A stretch of 64,000 nucleotides of DNA from assembly GCF_000090795.2 (NCBI RefSeq), contig NW_003546390.1, forward strand, positions 103,522-167,521. The letters are read 5' to 3'. Each line of letters starts with the position of its first letter. The stretch's first letter is position 1. This document shows positions 1-12,257 of the stretch, piece by piece. The notes beneath the pieces were generated by a model, which made no database searches, was not told the DNA's origin, and saw only the letters and a list, made by a program, of their open reading frames with translations. The translations under genes were made by a program, and so were the position numbers. This DNA is from Amphimedon queenslandica. Its lineage: Eukaryota > Porifera > Demospongiae > Haplosclerida > Niphatidae.

Positions 1-1562
1 GGAATATCATTTTCTGGTATGAAATCTGTTTCATCATTTCCTTCTGATCTAAAGCTGCTTTTGTTGTTAGCAGTAATGTTATAACTGATCTTATACATTG
101 GTACTTGAAGAGATCTGTTGGCACATCTCTTTCTACACTTCACCAGGACTATAGTGAGGAGGATCAAACCAACTATGATGAACGCTACAATTCCTAATGA
201 TACTGACAAACCAACAACAACTGTATCCAGGCCTCCATTAGCAACTGCAGGAGTAGTTTGAATAATTGTACTGCTGGGTATAAATGCTACAGTAATACTT
301 GTTGTGGTGAAAGCAGGTGAATTGGTTGTACCTGTGTAAGTAAACAAGGAATGGAGAAATGATGTGTACTTGGACTACACAATGGTTTGTTTGGACTCTG
401 TGTAGGTGTAGGTTGCTTTTATTAGAAGTTTTGATAATAAGTATATGCACATATAGCTTGTTATTTCAACATTAATGGAACAACATGAAAGCAATTAATG
501 AACACTTACCAGTAGCAGTGGCAATGGATGCACTACTCGAGGAGATGGTATTACTGGTTGAAGATGAAACTATAAAATACAGTAAATATTATTTAAAATA
601 TATAAGTATTTTACTTCTTATTTGAATAATTTTTGATGCCGTACTCCCAGCAGTACTATTAGCAGTACAAGTGTAGTTTCCTTCATTAGAGTAAGAGAGT
701 CCATTAATGTTCAGTATACTAGTTCTGGTAGCATCTTCAACGAATAATTCATCAGTTATAGGTATAGTATTATTGAATAGCCAGTTCCAGTGAAATGATC
801 CATTATTGAGTACAGTACAGTTGATACTGATTGAAGACTGAATGTTATCTGGCCCTAATGTCACTACACTGATACTACCATCCTTAAATACAATATCTTC
901 CATTGGAGCAGATACAGGACTACCTGTTAATAATAATATAATAATACATCAACCACACATTAAGTATCTTACCAGCAAATAACTGAACTTCACTGACTAA
1001 AAACCAATTGATTCTACTGTTGGATGGGAATATGAAATCAATCTGAACTGTTATCAATTTTTGATTTAGGTGTAATGTGACAGTTCTCAGTTGAGAGTCA
1101 GTTAGTGTCAGTTCATCATTATTAGAGAAGAAATAAGGAACAGGAGGTAAGCTTATTGATTGTAGAACCTTTAACTGAGGCAGTCCAATACCGTCAGCAG
1201 GAGAATTGAAAAAATACAGTACTACTGTTGATACTCTGGTACTGGTAGTGACCTGGAAAGTCACTCTACTGTTATTTTGACTAAAAGCAAAGAATTTTCC
1301 TAATTGACCATTGAGTGAATCCATTGGACCAAAGTCTCCATTGATTAGTTTAGAAGTAGAGTTAAAACAAACCACTAGAGTAGGACAGTTAGGATCAGTT
1401 GTAGTGAGATTAGATCCATCAAAGGAAGCTGGGTTAGTCACATCATACACAGCTGAAACTAAAAAATATTAAATTGAATCTAAAGCTGATGTTCAATCAC
1501 TTACTCTGAGAAGAAACCTTGACAGTAAAAAGAGACAAGAAGACAACAACTATCAACTCCAT
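1..1562 (-). CDS. receptor tyrosine kinase-like gene A, 5' part (kinase end lies beyond the window)
   Basis: Five exons read right to left: 1562-1505, 1452-973, 923-615, 569-510 and 331 to the window edge. Exon 1 encodes a signal peptide (MELIVVVFLSLF...). Exon 2 encodes a ~160-residue domain ending in the discoidin-like pattern WFLVSEVQLF, so a galactose-binding-like fold is inferred. Exon 3 is one Ig domain with the Cys pair SINCT / NYTCTA. Exon 4 is a 60-bp Ser/Thr-rich stalk. The last exon holds a hydrophobic membrane helix followed by basic residues (KCRKRC) and the start of a cytoplasmic region. No kinase motif is inside the window; a kinase is expected just left of position 1 because the three neighbours have this layout. 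The extracellular exons are almost the same as those of genes B and C. Likely a surface receptor; ligand unknown. Confidence 0.8.
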
Positions 1563-1841
1563 GTTATTATTCCTAAGCACCTGCTGCTGCTAGCCTCCTG
1601 ACGGCTGACCTTATAACTACTAGATAAACAATCAGTAATGTTTATCATTAGCAGTTTAGACTAATTTATGCTAAAAGCATCAATTAAATAAAAAAATACA
1701 CAAGACAGACTAAAAATACATTAATAATAATAACAACAATAATAACAATAATAACAATAATAATAAAACACACACACAGCATGAAAAATAGAGAAAAATG
1801 AAAGACAAAAATACAAATAATGCAGTTATTATTATCATTAT

Positions 1842-4800
1842 CTAACTGGAATACAGAGTCTTTTCTACGTTAACCAAAGAGCTGTATATATCAGCGAATC
1901 CTCCCCTCTCTTCAGTCTGATACTCCCAGCACAACTTCTTAATGATATTGTAAACTGCTTGAGGACACGTTGTAGGTCGAGTGGGAAGGACCCGGTACTG
2001 ACCTTTAAGAGCATCATCAAGCACTTCAGCATCCGTCAGTTGATGGTAAGGAACATCACGGGACATGTTATAGACCTCCCATACCATTATACCGTACGCC
2101 CACACATCAGACTTCTCTGAGAACTTCCCGTAAAAGCATTCGGTTGACATCCATCGTATCGGCATCTTAGCTTTACCAGAAACCTTGTAATAAACTGAAT
2201 CATAGAGATTACGACTGAGACCAAAATCACCAACTTTAACGACGTTATCTCTACCGACGAGAATATTACGAGTTGCAAGATCTCTATGAATATAATTACA
2301 TGAGGCAAGATAGGACATTCCATTAGCAATCTGGATACACATGGAGAGGAGGATATTAGGACTGAGGTATGACTCAGGAGGAGGATGGGACTCAGTGAAG
2401 GTGTGGTTGAGCAGGTGCTGATTCAAGTCACCATTCTCCATATACTCCATCACTATGAACTGCTCTTGGCAACTTTCAGCACTAACTGCTAAAAGGCGGA
2501 CCACATTATCATGATCCAGCTGGGACATGAACTTTACTTCTTTCTGAAACGCCTCCAGAGCCATTTTGTCCTGATCTTCTCTGACCTTTTTGACAGCAAC
2601 TTTAATAGAAATGGATCTGTCATCATTGGTAGAGCTGAGGCGTAAATCCTTAAGACTTAGATCGATGGTAGTCGCAAGAATGACTTCACCGAAATTACCA
2701 ACCCCAAGCATTTCAATGACATTGAGATTATCAATTGTGACTTCAGTTATTGTGTTCAATACTTTGCTTGGCTCTGCATAAATGGCTCCGTCAATGTAAT
2801 CTGCTGACTCTGTGAATTTAAAAGGATCGGTCTTACCATAATAAATAGGATTATTGACGTTTAGCTCATCTTTCTCACTCTTCCATTGTGGCTCAGAATA
2901 AATGTCGCCTTCACAATCTCCAGCATAAGAATAATGACCAGTGATGACTGTAGGGGACTTATCATACAAAGCATTGTCGATCATTTGGAAACCAGCGAAT
3001 GTTGATATCTGAGCTAGTTTAGGTTTATTAGTTTCTTTTAATTCAATGACATCATACTCAACTGCACTGAAGTTCTGAGGAGGTATTGGAGGAGGTTGTT
3101 CTTTATGAACCACAGCGTATTGCTCCATGCCAGCCTCCTCCTCTTTGGACTGACCGAGATCAGTAACATTATACTTGATACTGGTTCTTAGAGGAGCGTC
3201 TTTAATGAAAGGTTTTTGCTTACGTTTACAGTATATGACAATGATGATACAGACTATCACTGCTATTACTAGTAGAACAATCAGTACTATGGTAACTGCT
3301 AGACCAATGACCAGTCCAGTGTTAGATGATGGAGAGGTATTACCAGTAGGAGCTGGTGTAACTGATTGGGTTTCTGAAAAATAATAAATTAATGTTATTA
3401 CTACACTATTCAATGGGCGACACTCATCACCAAAAGTTTTAAATAACTTGTGAACCTAAATAAACCATGGACTATAGCCTTGGGTATTTTTCAGAATTTT
3501 GGCGTTTTCTTAAAATGGCCGTAACTTGAAAAATTGAAGTTGGAATCACTTCAAACTTTCTACACAGCATAAGGACATTAATATGTATCAGAAAATGTAA
3601 TAAAAATTGGGGGACATTTTTTGGCCATTTTTTGGAAAAAAACCATGGACTATAGCCTTGGGTATTTTTCAGATTTTTGACGTTTTCTTAAAATGGCTGT
3701 AACTTGAAAAATTGAAGTCGGAATCACCTCAAACTTGCTACACAGCATAAGGACATTAATATGTATCAGAAAATGTAATAAAAATTGGGGGACATTTTTT
3801 GGCATTTTTTGGAAAAAAACCATGGACTATAGCCTTGGGCATTTTTCAGATTTTTGATGTTTTCTTAAAATGGCTGTAACTTGAAAAATTGAAGTCGGAA
3901 TCACCTCAAACTTTCTACACAGCATAAGGACATTAATATGTATCAGAAAATGTAATAAAAATTGGGGATCATTTTTTGGCCATTTTTTGGAAAAAACCAT
4001 GGACTATATAGCCTTGGGCATTTTTCAGATTTTTGACGTTTTCTTAAAATGGCTGTAACTTGAAAAATTGAAGTCGGAATCACCTCAAACACAGCATAAG
4101 GACATCAATATGTATCGGAAACAAGTATAGAAATAGATTATTCTCTCATTTTTATTTTTGGTAAAATTTGACCAAAGAACATGTGGGCCAGATTCTTGAC
4201 TAACTTTAATGCTCACAAAATGAATAAATAAATCAGATGTGTACCTGTAGATGTAGATTGAATAGATTGGCTGGTCGAAGAAATGGGTGTCTCTATAATC
4301 ATAGTGGGCCCCTGTGTGGTACCTAAGGGAAGGGTGACCTTTGAACTAACTGCAACTAGTTAACTGTTGATACTACCAGTATAACTACTTAACATTCAAC
4401 TTTTACTAAACAGAGTAAACTGCTTACATACACTGTATAATAATTATAATAATTTGTTGCAGTAAAATTCAACATTAATACTTCACTTACTAGTACTGGT
4501 ACTGGTGGGCATTATACTGCTAGTAACTGGTGAAACTACTACAGAAATTACAATAAAACATTACTTCAATATATTATAACAAGTTCACTTTTTAGCTCAA
4601 TAATTTTTGATGCCATACTCCCAACAGTACTGTTAGCAGTACAAGTGTAGTTTCCTTCATTAGAGTAAGAGAGTCCATTAATGTATAGTATACTAGTTCT
4701 GGTAGCATCTTCAATGAATAATTCATCAGTTATAGGTATAGTATTATTGACTAGCCAGTTCCAGTGAAATGATCCATTATTGAGTACAGTACAGTTGATA

Positions 4801-5545
4801 CTGATTGAAGACTGAATGTTATCTGGTCCTAATGTCACTACACTGATACTACCATCCTTAAATACAATATCTTCCATTGGAGCAGGTACAAGAGTATCTG
4901 TTAATAATAATAATATAATACATCAACCACTCATTAAGTATCTTACCATTAAAGAACTGAACTTCACTGACTAAAAACCAATTGATTTTACTGTTGACTG
5001 GAAATATGAAATCAATCTGAAATGTTGATAAACTTTGATTGAGTTGTAATGTGACAGTTCTCAGTTGAGAGTCAGTTAGTGTTAGTTCATCATTATTAGA
5101 GAAGAAATAAGGAATAGTTTTATTGCCAGACAAAATAACCTCTAGCTGAGGCAGTCCAATACCGTCAGCAGGAGAATTAAAGAAATACAGTACTACTGTT
5201 GATACAGCAGAGAACGCAGTAAAGGTCAGTCTACTGTCATTTTGATTAAAAGCAAAGAATCTTCCTAATTGACCATTGAATGAATCCATTGGACCAAAGT
5301 CTCTATCAGTTAGTTTAGAAGTATTACCAAAACAATTCTTCAGATTCATAGCGGCACAGTTTGAGTTAGGATCAGTTGTAGTGAGATTAGATTCATTAAA
5401 AGGAGAAGAATTAATGACATCATAAAGAGCTGGTATATAGTATAATACAATAATTGACTCATTTATTATTCTTACTTGAAATCTGTGAAGATACTGATAC
5501 TATTAGCAGTGTAAGTATAAACACAACATTAGCCTGTCCAGCCAT
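1842..5545 (-). CDS. receptor tyrosine kinase B (discoidin-like + Ig + DDR-like kinase)
   Basis: Exons 5545-5476, 5429-4947, 4897-4589, 4535-4491, 4322-4245 and 3373-1842 join in frame to 838 residues. Order: signal peptide (MAGQANVVFILTLL), discoidin-like domain, one Ig domain, two short Ser/Thr-rich stalk exons, membrane helix, juxtamembrane tail with several tyrosines (NPIYYG, IYAEP, IYSEP), then a kinase in the same exon as the helix. Kinase landmarks seen: glycine loop GVGNFGEV, VAVKKV lysine, HRDLATRN catalytic loop, DFGLSR, and a double tyrosine in the activation loop (DSVYYKVSG). The usual APE motif reads STE (RWMSTECF). HRD, DFG and Lys are intact, so activity is expected. The activation loop and MEYMENGDLNQ are closest to discoidin domain receptors as I know that family. 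The intron between the helix/kinase exon and the stalk carries a 177-bp repeat array. Confidence 0.9.
3458..4130. repeat. 177-bp tandem repeat array 1
   Basis: About 3.7 copies. The word accatggactatagcc starts at 3464, 3642, 3819 and 3996, giving a period of 177-178 bp. The array lies inside the 3374-4244 intron of kinase gene B. The copies are very similar, so the array is recent or homogenised. The last copy is truncated. Confidence 0.95.
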
Positions 5546-6913
5546 CACTTGTGAAACTGCAATACAAAGATAATAATACATGTACTAACATCATAGATAT
5601 ATCTATACTAACAACCTAATCTTTGTTTATGTTACTATAGCTCCATATATCAGAGCTACCATGAAACTCTAAACAACACCACTAGCCTACACTAACTGTA
5701 TCAGTAATGGTGAGTGCCATTATCCTGGCATAACTGTCATCTCAAATCATGTTTGTCTTACCATACTCAGTTTAACTTGCTAGTAGCAACCAATTAACCT
5801 GAACATCAACACATTGCAGGTAGTCAATGGTCCGTGTGTACACTAACATCATTCATTCATTGTACATGCAGTCAATGAATGGTATTTAGACACAATAGGG
5901 AGGCACTGAAATCACAATAAAATCAACTTTATCATCTGCAAAAATATATACTCTTCTTCTTTGCTAATATATGAAATGTTTCAGCCTCACTACTCTCAGT
6001 TGCTGTTGCTCAATTTTATTTTGTTTACACAAAACAAATACAACACAAACTACAAAGGAACAAGATGATACAACCCAATTTACTATTAGGAATTACCAAC
6101 TACTACAAACACACTCACATGAACTGTATAGTCAATGGTACATGCACTAGACCATGAGAGCAATATTACATTTAGTGTAGTGTTACAAGTAAATATCAAA
6201 GGCTTCACTACTTCCTTTTTCTTTATAAGGTAACATTACAGTCAATGATGAGGTTAGGATGGAGGGATAGTAAAGTCAATAACAGGTGGCTGACTGCTGC
6301 GATGTTTTTTATACAAAATAATACGTTAGTTTAGGCTTTCTTTTAATAATAAATAAGGCATAGAATCTCTTGTCCAGCAGTTGAAACTGCTGGAATCATT
6401 GCTTGGAGTTTGTTTAGTACTGGGTCAACAGTTGCAAGCAATCCTTTAAAAGGCTCCTACTTGTATTATAGCTACAGTCATTGTAAGCAGGTGAGCAGTT
6501 AGAGTAGTTTTTACAACTAGTTTATAATTGTCATAACAAGCTAGTGGAATTAATGGTTGACTGCTATTGTTTAATAAAACAAAATCATAACAAAGTCTTG
6601 TAGAATTGTACTTTTAAGAGTACAAGTAATTATTACCTTTTCACTGGTGAGTTGTAGAGGACAGCTTTAGGAGGGAATCTTGCAGCAAAGACGACTGGAA
6701 AACGCTGTAAATGTTGGCGTGTGACCGTAGAGCAATATGCTCCATTAAATTAACCTCGCCCACATGAGGGAGGGCTTTCTGAAAATTCAATTTCCGGATA
6801 CTTGGTTAAGCTATTATAGTTAATTAAATGTCCGTTATAATTAAAACTGCATGCACAACTATTGGACTATCAAACAAAATAAAAAAAATAATATCAATAA
6901 AGGTAGTTAGTAG
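5546..6913. other. intergenic region between kinase genes B and C
   Basis: AT-rich, with no reading frame or recognisable family. It must hold the promoter of gene B (right of 5545) and the 3' end of gene C. I see no repeat array in it and no clear core-promoter motif. Confidence 0.6.
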
Positions 6914-9900
6914 TTAGTCGTATGCATGTATCTGGGCAAGACGTCCGTGCAGTTCCTCAAAAGAAGCTCTTGCCTCAGGATCATCAACCCAGCACCTCAA
7001 CATGATATCGTAAGCATCATTAGAACAAGAGACTGGCTGGGACAGGAGCTTCCTCTCTGGGCCAGCTAGTGCGTTATCAATCACCTCCTGGTCATTGAGT
7101 GTCTCGTATGGTTGACACTGACATAAAGTGAATATCTCCCACATCACCACACCGTACGCCCAAACGTCCGTCTTCTCTGTGAACCGTCCATAAAAGCACT
7201 CCTTTGCCATCCAGCGGATCGGTAACATGGCCCGCCCACGGATCCTGTAATAGTTATTATCGTAAAGCTGTCGGCTCATACCAAAGTCGGCTATTTTAAC
7301 AAGAAACTTTTGACCAACGAGACAATTGCGAGTGGCAAGGTCACGATGAACGTAATTCTGACCAGCCAGGTACCTCATTCCTCCTGCAACTTGTAAAGCA
7401 ATGTAAACGAGAGAGCTACTGGTTATGAAGGAGCCTCCCTCCACCTGGTCGTCAGGTGAGTACTCAAACTTCTGAAGGTATTGGTTGAGGTCTCCATTCT
7501 CCATATACTCCATCATTATAAAGGAGTTTTTCTTCAGACACACCCCCAGGATCTGTATTATATTCTCGTGCTTAATACGAGACATGAACTTGACTTCTTT
7601 CTCAAAGGTTTCTCGCTCCAACTCGTCAGCATCAGAATGAAGAACCTTAACAGCAACCAGGACACTAATGGTGGTCTGTCCACTACCAAGGTTGAGATCA
7701 GAGAGGGTAAGTCCAACCGTGTGAGCTAGGAACACTTTACCAAACTGACCGACGCCCAGTTCACTGATGATCTTCACATTGTCTTCAGTCACCTCTAATA
7801 ATGAAGATGATTGTGACTTCTCCACTGGCAGTGGTTGAGCATAAGTAGAAGGGAAGGGTAGCAGTCTCTGAGGAGTCCCTCCGTCAGTGACACTGGAGGG
7901 ACGGGTGAGGTTCTCTTGTGACGTGAAGTGAGACGGATCAAGATTAATATCAAATAATGATCCTTTGTAGTCTGGAATGGGAGGAGGAACATTTGGTGTA
8001 GCATAGATATCAAAATTCGATCCTTGAATATTATCGTAGCTTTTATTAAGAGTACTACGAGAGACAGCTGGTTCATACTGGGGGTTCTCCCTCATGAAGT
8101 AAGGTTTAGTGCCTGATATCGGAGCAGGGCGTGGCGGGAGTGGCTCAGGTATTTCCTGATACATATCGTTAGCGTCATTGTTACTCATAATCTGAGCCGT
8201 GGAGTGGTCTATGTAGCTGTATTCAGTCGTACCGTGGTTAACTGGCAGTGGAGCATCATCTGATAAGAACTCAGTCTCGGAATATGGTAGGATCTTCTTG
8301 GGCTGCCTATAGTACGGCTCTACTGGAGTTACCTGCTCCTTAGGGTGTCCCTCTAGCTTAAGAACAGCTTCGTAACTCTTACTCCTCTTCTTCTTACAGA
8401 CCACACAGGCTAACAGGATAATAATAACCACTATCAGTACAAGCACTAGCACTGTACCACCAGCAATACCACCCACCAGGGCAACAGGAAGAGAAGCAGC
8501 TGTTGAAGTAGGCGAAGTTGAGGATGTTGTCATAGTAGAAATTGTAGCAGAAGTAGTATCAGTAGATGCTACCATAGTGGACATTGATGAAGCTATTGAT
8601 GGAGTGGACAGTATAGTAGATACTAATACAGATGTAGTAGGAGACATGAGGGATGATCCTATAATTGATAATAAATAGGAGTATAACATTATGTTTGACA
8701 TGAGATCCTAATCTTGTAATGTTGTTCAGTTCACACACAGTACAGCGTAATGGAGCTCTGGTCTAATTCATAAATTTGTAAAAAACCTAATTTTGATCGG
8801 AATCAGCTCAAACTTTCTACACAACATAAGAACATGTATATGCATCAGATAGTTCATTTATTACAGTTGCATGCATTAGTAAACATCCTTTTTGAGTTTG
8901 GCCAATGATTACATAGCAATGGATGGCATTGTTTATTCTTCAAAGTATCGAATCATAAACACACATCAAAGGGCTGTCGTATTTTTATTCTAAATTTCCC
9001 AAAGATCTCCTCTGGGAAAGATAACAATATTCCATAGCTGTAAGATCATTTTTAGTGTAGCCTTATAAACAGGTTTTGTTTGTATTACACTTAAAAAGAT
9101 GATGAAAGGATTCTCTCATGTAAAGAAAATGTGTTTATATAAGGACTCGCAATAATAATGAAATCTCTTTCGTGAGAATTATTATTAAATTAAACTAATG
9201 TGCATATGCCAAATAAGGAGTCTCAAAAGGATATCACTAATGCATAACTGCATGGCAGATCAGGCAGTGCTAGTGTGTGCTAGTGCATGTTAGTGTGTCT
9301 AGACAATGTGTTCATGATATCCCTGTTTGCTTTCATTATAGACTCTACATTTGTGAGTATATTATACTATAAAGACTCTTTGACAGCCAAAGTTACACTG
9401 CACACAATTGATACACTATTACTGATATTATGATGAGTCTATTACCTGTTGCTGTTGATGAAGTACCAGCCACACTGCTAACTGTAGAGCTAGTACTAGT
9501 ACTAGTACTGCCTGTACCTGTAAATGGATAGTGAGTAATAAAGATGAAAGAAGAGAAGTCTTTAAAGAATTCACAGTATAGTCTACCATAATAGCCACAC
9601 ATTTTTACCATCAAACAGAATCAGTAGAACTAGCAGTGGAGCTCTTGCATAGCTCTGGATTCACCAATTAAACATTACTACTGGTTTACCAAGGGAATGT
9701 ACAGAGGGGCACAAACACATTATGGATTGTGTACTTAGTAACTTTTAAAATCAAAATATCATAAAGAACACAATAAATAATAACAGTGTGTGTTTATTTT
9801 AAAAAGGTGATCAAAACAAGTGAAAGAATACAGCACTGCAGTGCTCCTATATTTAGTATTTCTATTACTGATAATTCTCTTATAGCCAGTGTGTACTGGA

Positions 9901-11458
9901 TACAAACATTGGGACAAATCAATGATACAACAAACAAACATGGCCCACCCTCACTTTGAGCCACAGTGGATCATAATGTGATCAGAGACACAGCCCAGCA
10001 GTACAATAAGATTAGTAGCAGAGATCATAAAATCACTATAAACTGTTATCATAACTTTAACCACAGAACGACTGATCATCCATCAATACAACAGGTGGCC
10101 CCACACAGTAACTCTACTCTACAATAATTCATTTATAATATACTCACCTATACTCACTGTGATGGATTGTTGTTGATCAGTGCCTGGTATCTCACAGGTA
10201 TAAGTACCTGTATCACCATTGAGATTATTAAGTATACTAATGATACCACTGGTAGTTGCTCCATTGGTATCAATAGCAGCATTAGGATCACCAGTTGCAG
10301 TAGTTATAACATAGTTATTACCATCACTCATAATATCCACACCATTCCTCTTCCATTGTATTGGCCCTGGTCTCAAGTATCCAGTCATTTGACAACTGAT
10401 AGTAACTGATTGACCAGAAGTAATGGCAACTGTAGTCTGGGGTGTAGTTAAGGAAACTATAGGAGAAGGCATTTAAAATCAATGGACTATATGATACAAC
10501 TAACCTTCTAGCAGTAGATTAATTCTTTTTGATGCCATACTCCCAGCAGTACTGTTAGCAGTACAAGTGTAGTTTCCTTCATTAGAGTAAGAGAGTCCAT
10601 TAATGTACAGTATACTAGTTCTGGTAGCATCTTCAATGAATAATTCATCAGTTATAGGTATAGTATTATTGAATAGCCAGTTCCAGTGAAATGATCCATT
10701 ATTGAGTATAGTACAGTTGATACTGATTGAAGACTCAATGTTATCTGGTCCTAATGTCACTACACTGATACTACCATCCTTAAATGCAATATCTTCCATT
10801 GGAGCAGATACAGGAGTACCTGTTAATAATAATATAATAATACATCAACCACACATTAAGTATCTTACCAGCAAATAACTGAACTTCACTGACTAAAAAC
10901 CAATCAATTCTACTGTTCGATGGGAATGTGAAATCAATTTGAAATGTTGGTAAGGTTTGATTAAGATGCAAAGTGACAGTTCTCAGTTGAGAGTCAGTTA
11001 GTGTCAGTTCATCATTATTGAAGAAGAAGTAAGGAACAGGAGGGCCAGCATTACTAACCTCTAACTGAGGCAGTCCAATACCGTCAGCAGGAGAATTGAA
11101 GAAATACAATACTACTGTTGGTACAGCAGAGAATGGATTAAAGGTCAGTCTACTGTCATTTTGATTAAAAGCAAAGAATCTTCCTAATTGACCATTGAGT
11201 GAATCCATTGGACCAAAGTATCCGTCAGTTAGTTTAGAAGTATTACCAAAGCAAGTGATCAGAGTAGCAGCACAGTCCGAGTTAGGATCAGTCATAGTTT
11301 CATTTGAGCCATTAAAAGGAGAAGGATTAATAACATCATAACCACCTAATAATAATAATACAATAAATGTTTAATGATATATTCTTACTTTTAATCTGTG
11401 AAGATACTGATACTATTAGCAATGTAAGTATGAACACAACAATAGCCTGTCCAGCCAT
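6914..11458 (-). CDS. receptor tyrosine kinase C (discoidin-like + two Ig + DDR-like kinase)
   Basis: Exons 11458-11389, 11345-10869, 10819-10505, 10456-10148, 9517-9446 and 8658-6914 join in frame to 995 residues. Exon 1 is a signal peptide (MAGQAIVVFILTLL). Exon 2 is the discoidin-like domain, exon 3 an Ig domain almost identical to those of genes A and B, and exon 4 a second, different Ig domain (VTISCQMTGY ... TYTCEIPG). A Ser/Thr-rich mucin-like stalk precedes the membrane helix (ALVGGIAGGTVLVLVLIVV). The juxtamembrane part has NPQYEP, IYATPN and PPPIPDY, likely PTB, SH2 and SH3 docking sites. Kinase motifs: GVGQFGKV, VAVKVL, HRDLATRN, DFGMSR, YYRIRGRA, and RWMAKECF in place of the APE box. 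All catalytic residues are present. Extra Ig relative to B. Confidence 0.9.
8766..8850. repeat. diverged fragment related to the 177-bp repeat
   Basis: Contains the shared stretch tcagctcaaactttctacac followed by a variant of the 'cataag-aca-atgtat' end. It sits in an intron of kinase gene C. Relatives lie at 21258-21412, 24480-24590 and 34130-34295. Confidence 0.6.
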
Positions 11459-12257
11459 CACTAGGCCCTAACAGGAACATGACATATGTCACACCAGCTA
11501 GTATAATAGCTTACTTTTAGTTTGCGACTCTTTACTGAAGAAAAGAGAGCCAATAAGAAGAAGCCACCCTCTACGATAGCAATGAACCACTCCTACACAA
11601 TATACTGGTTATTGAGTTATGCAGCTGACACACCTACCGACCAGAAGATAAAGTATCCAGGAGGAGAAGAGAAGTTCATTATACTTATAAAATGAAGCAA
11701 GATACTCCATTTAGCATTTAAAATCCTTAAAATAATAGTATATAACCTGTATGCAGCTCGAGACGGACCGAAAACCTAAGTTCAAATCTCACACGTGGTA
11801 GCACGTGGGCAGTCATGATGTCACTGATACGTCATCAGTCGTATGTCACTGGTAAAATTTCCTTTTGTTTTGGTGGATGGCTAATCAGTTGTGTCCATAT
11901 ATTACCTAAAATGTCACTGTGGACACTGTCTCATGTTTCCTTATTAATTTCAATCATGACTTCTCCTCTCCATCTCCTGCAGTTCATGTCATACAAGGTA
12001 TTATTATGTTGACGTTAAAAATCTTTTAAATTGTAAGATAAAATCACTGAAATGTGTAGGGAAATGTGCAACACAAAAGAAGATAAAATGAGACACATAA
12101 AAGGAGAGAGAGAGGGTGGGAGGCAGAGAGAGAGAAAGGGGAATATTGTTAAATTATCATAACTCACATCTCAACAAACTGAAACTCATAAAAAACAACA
12201 CAACATAAAACCATCCACCATTGAACAAACACACACACACAAAGCATATCAATAATA
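11459..12257. other. intergenic region between kinase genes C and D
   Basis: Holds the gene C promoter and the 3' end of gene D. Two CACGTG E-boxes lie 10 bp apart at 11792-11797 and 11802-11807, about 335 bp upstream of the gene C start codon. A purine-rich GA tract is at 12102-12140. No credible reading frame. Confidence 0.55.

Noticed and set aside
1-1562. Gene A as a truncated, kinase-less pseudogene
   Set aside because: The frame is open through the helix to the window edge and all visible splice sites are intact; the kinase is simply outside the window.
11750-11812. tRNA-like stretch (aagttcaaatctcacacg resembling a T-arm/B box)
   Set aside because: No matching A box and no acceptor-stem pairing could be found, so neither a tRNA nor a clear tRNA-derived SINE is supported.
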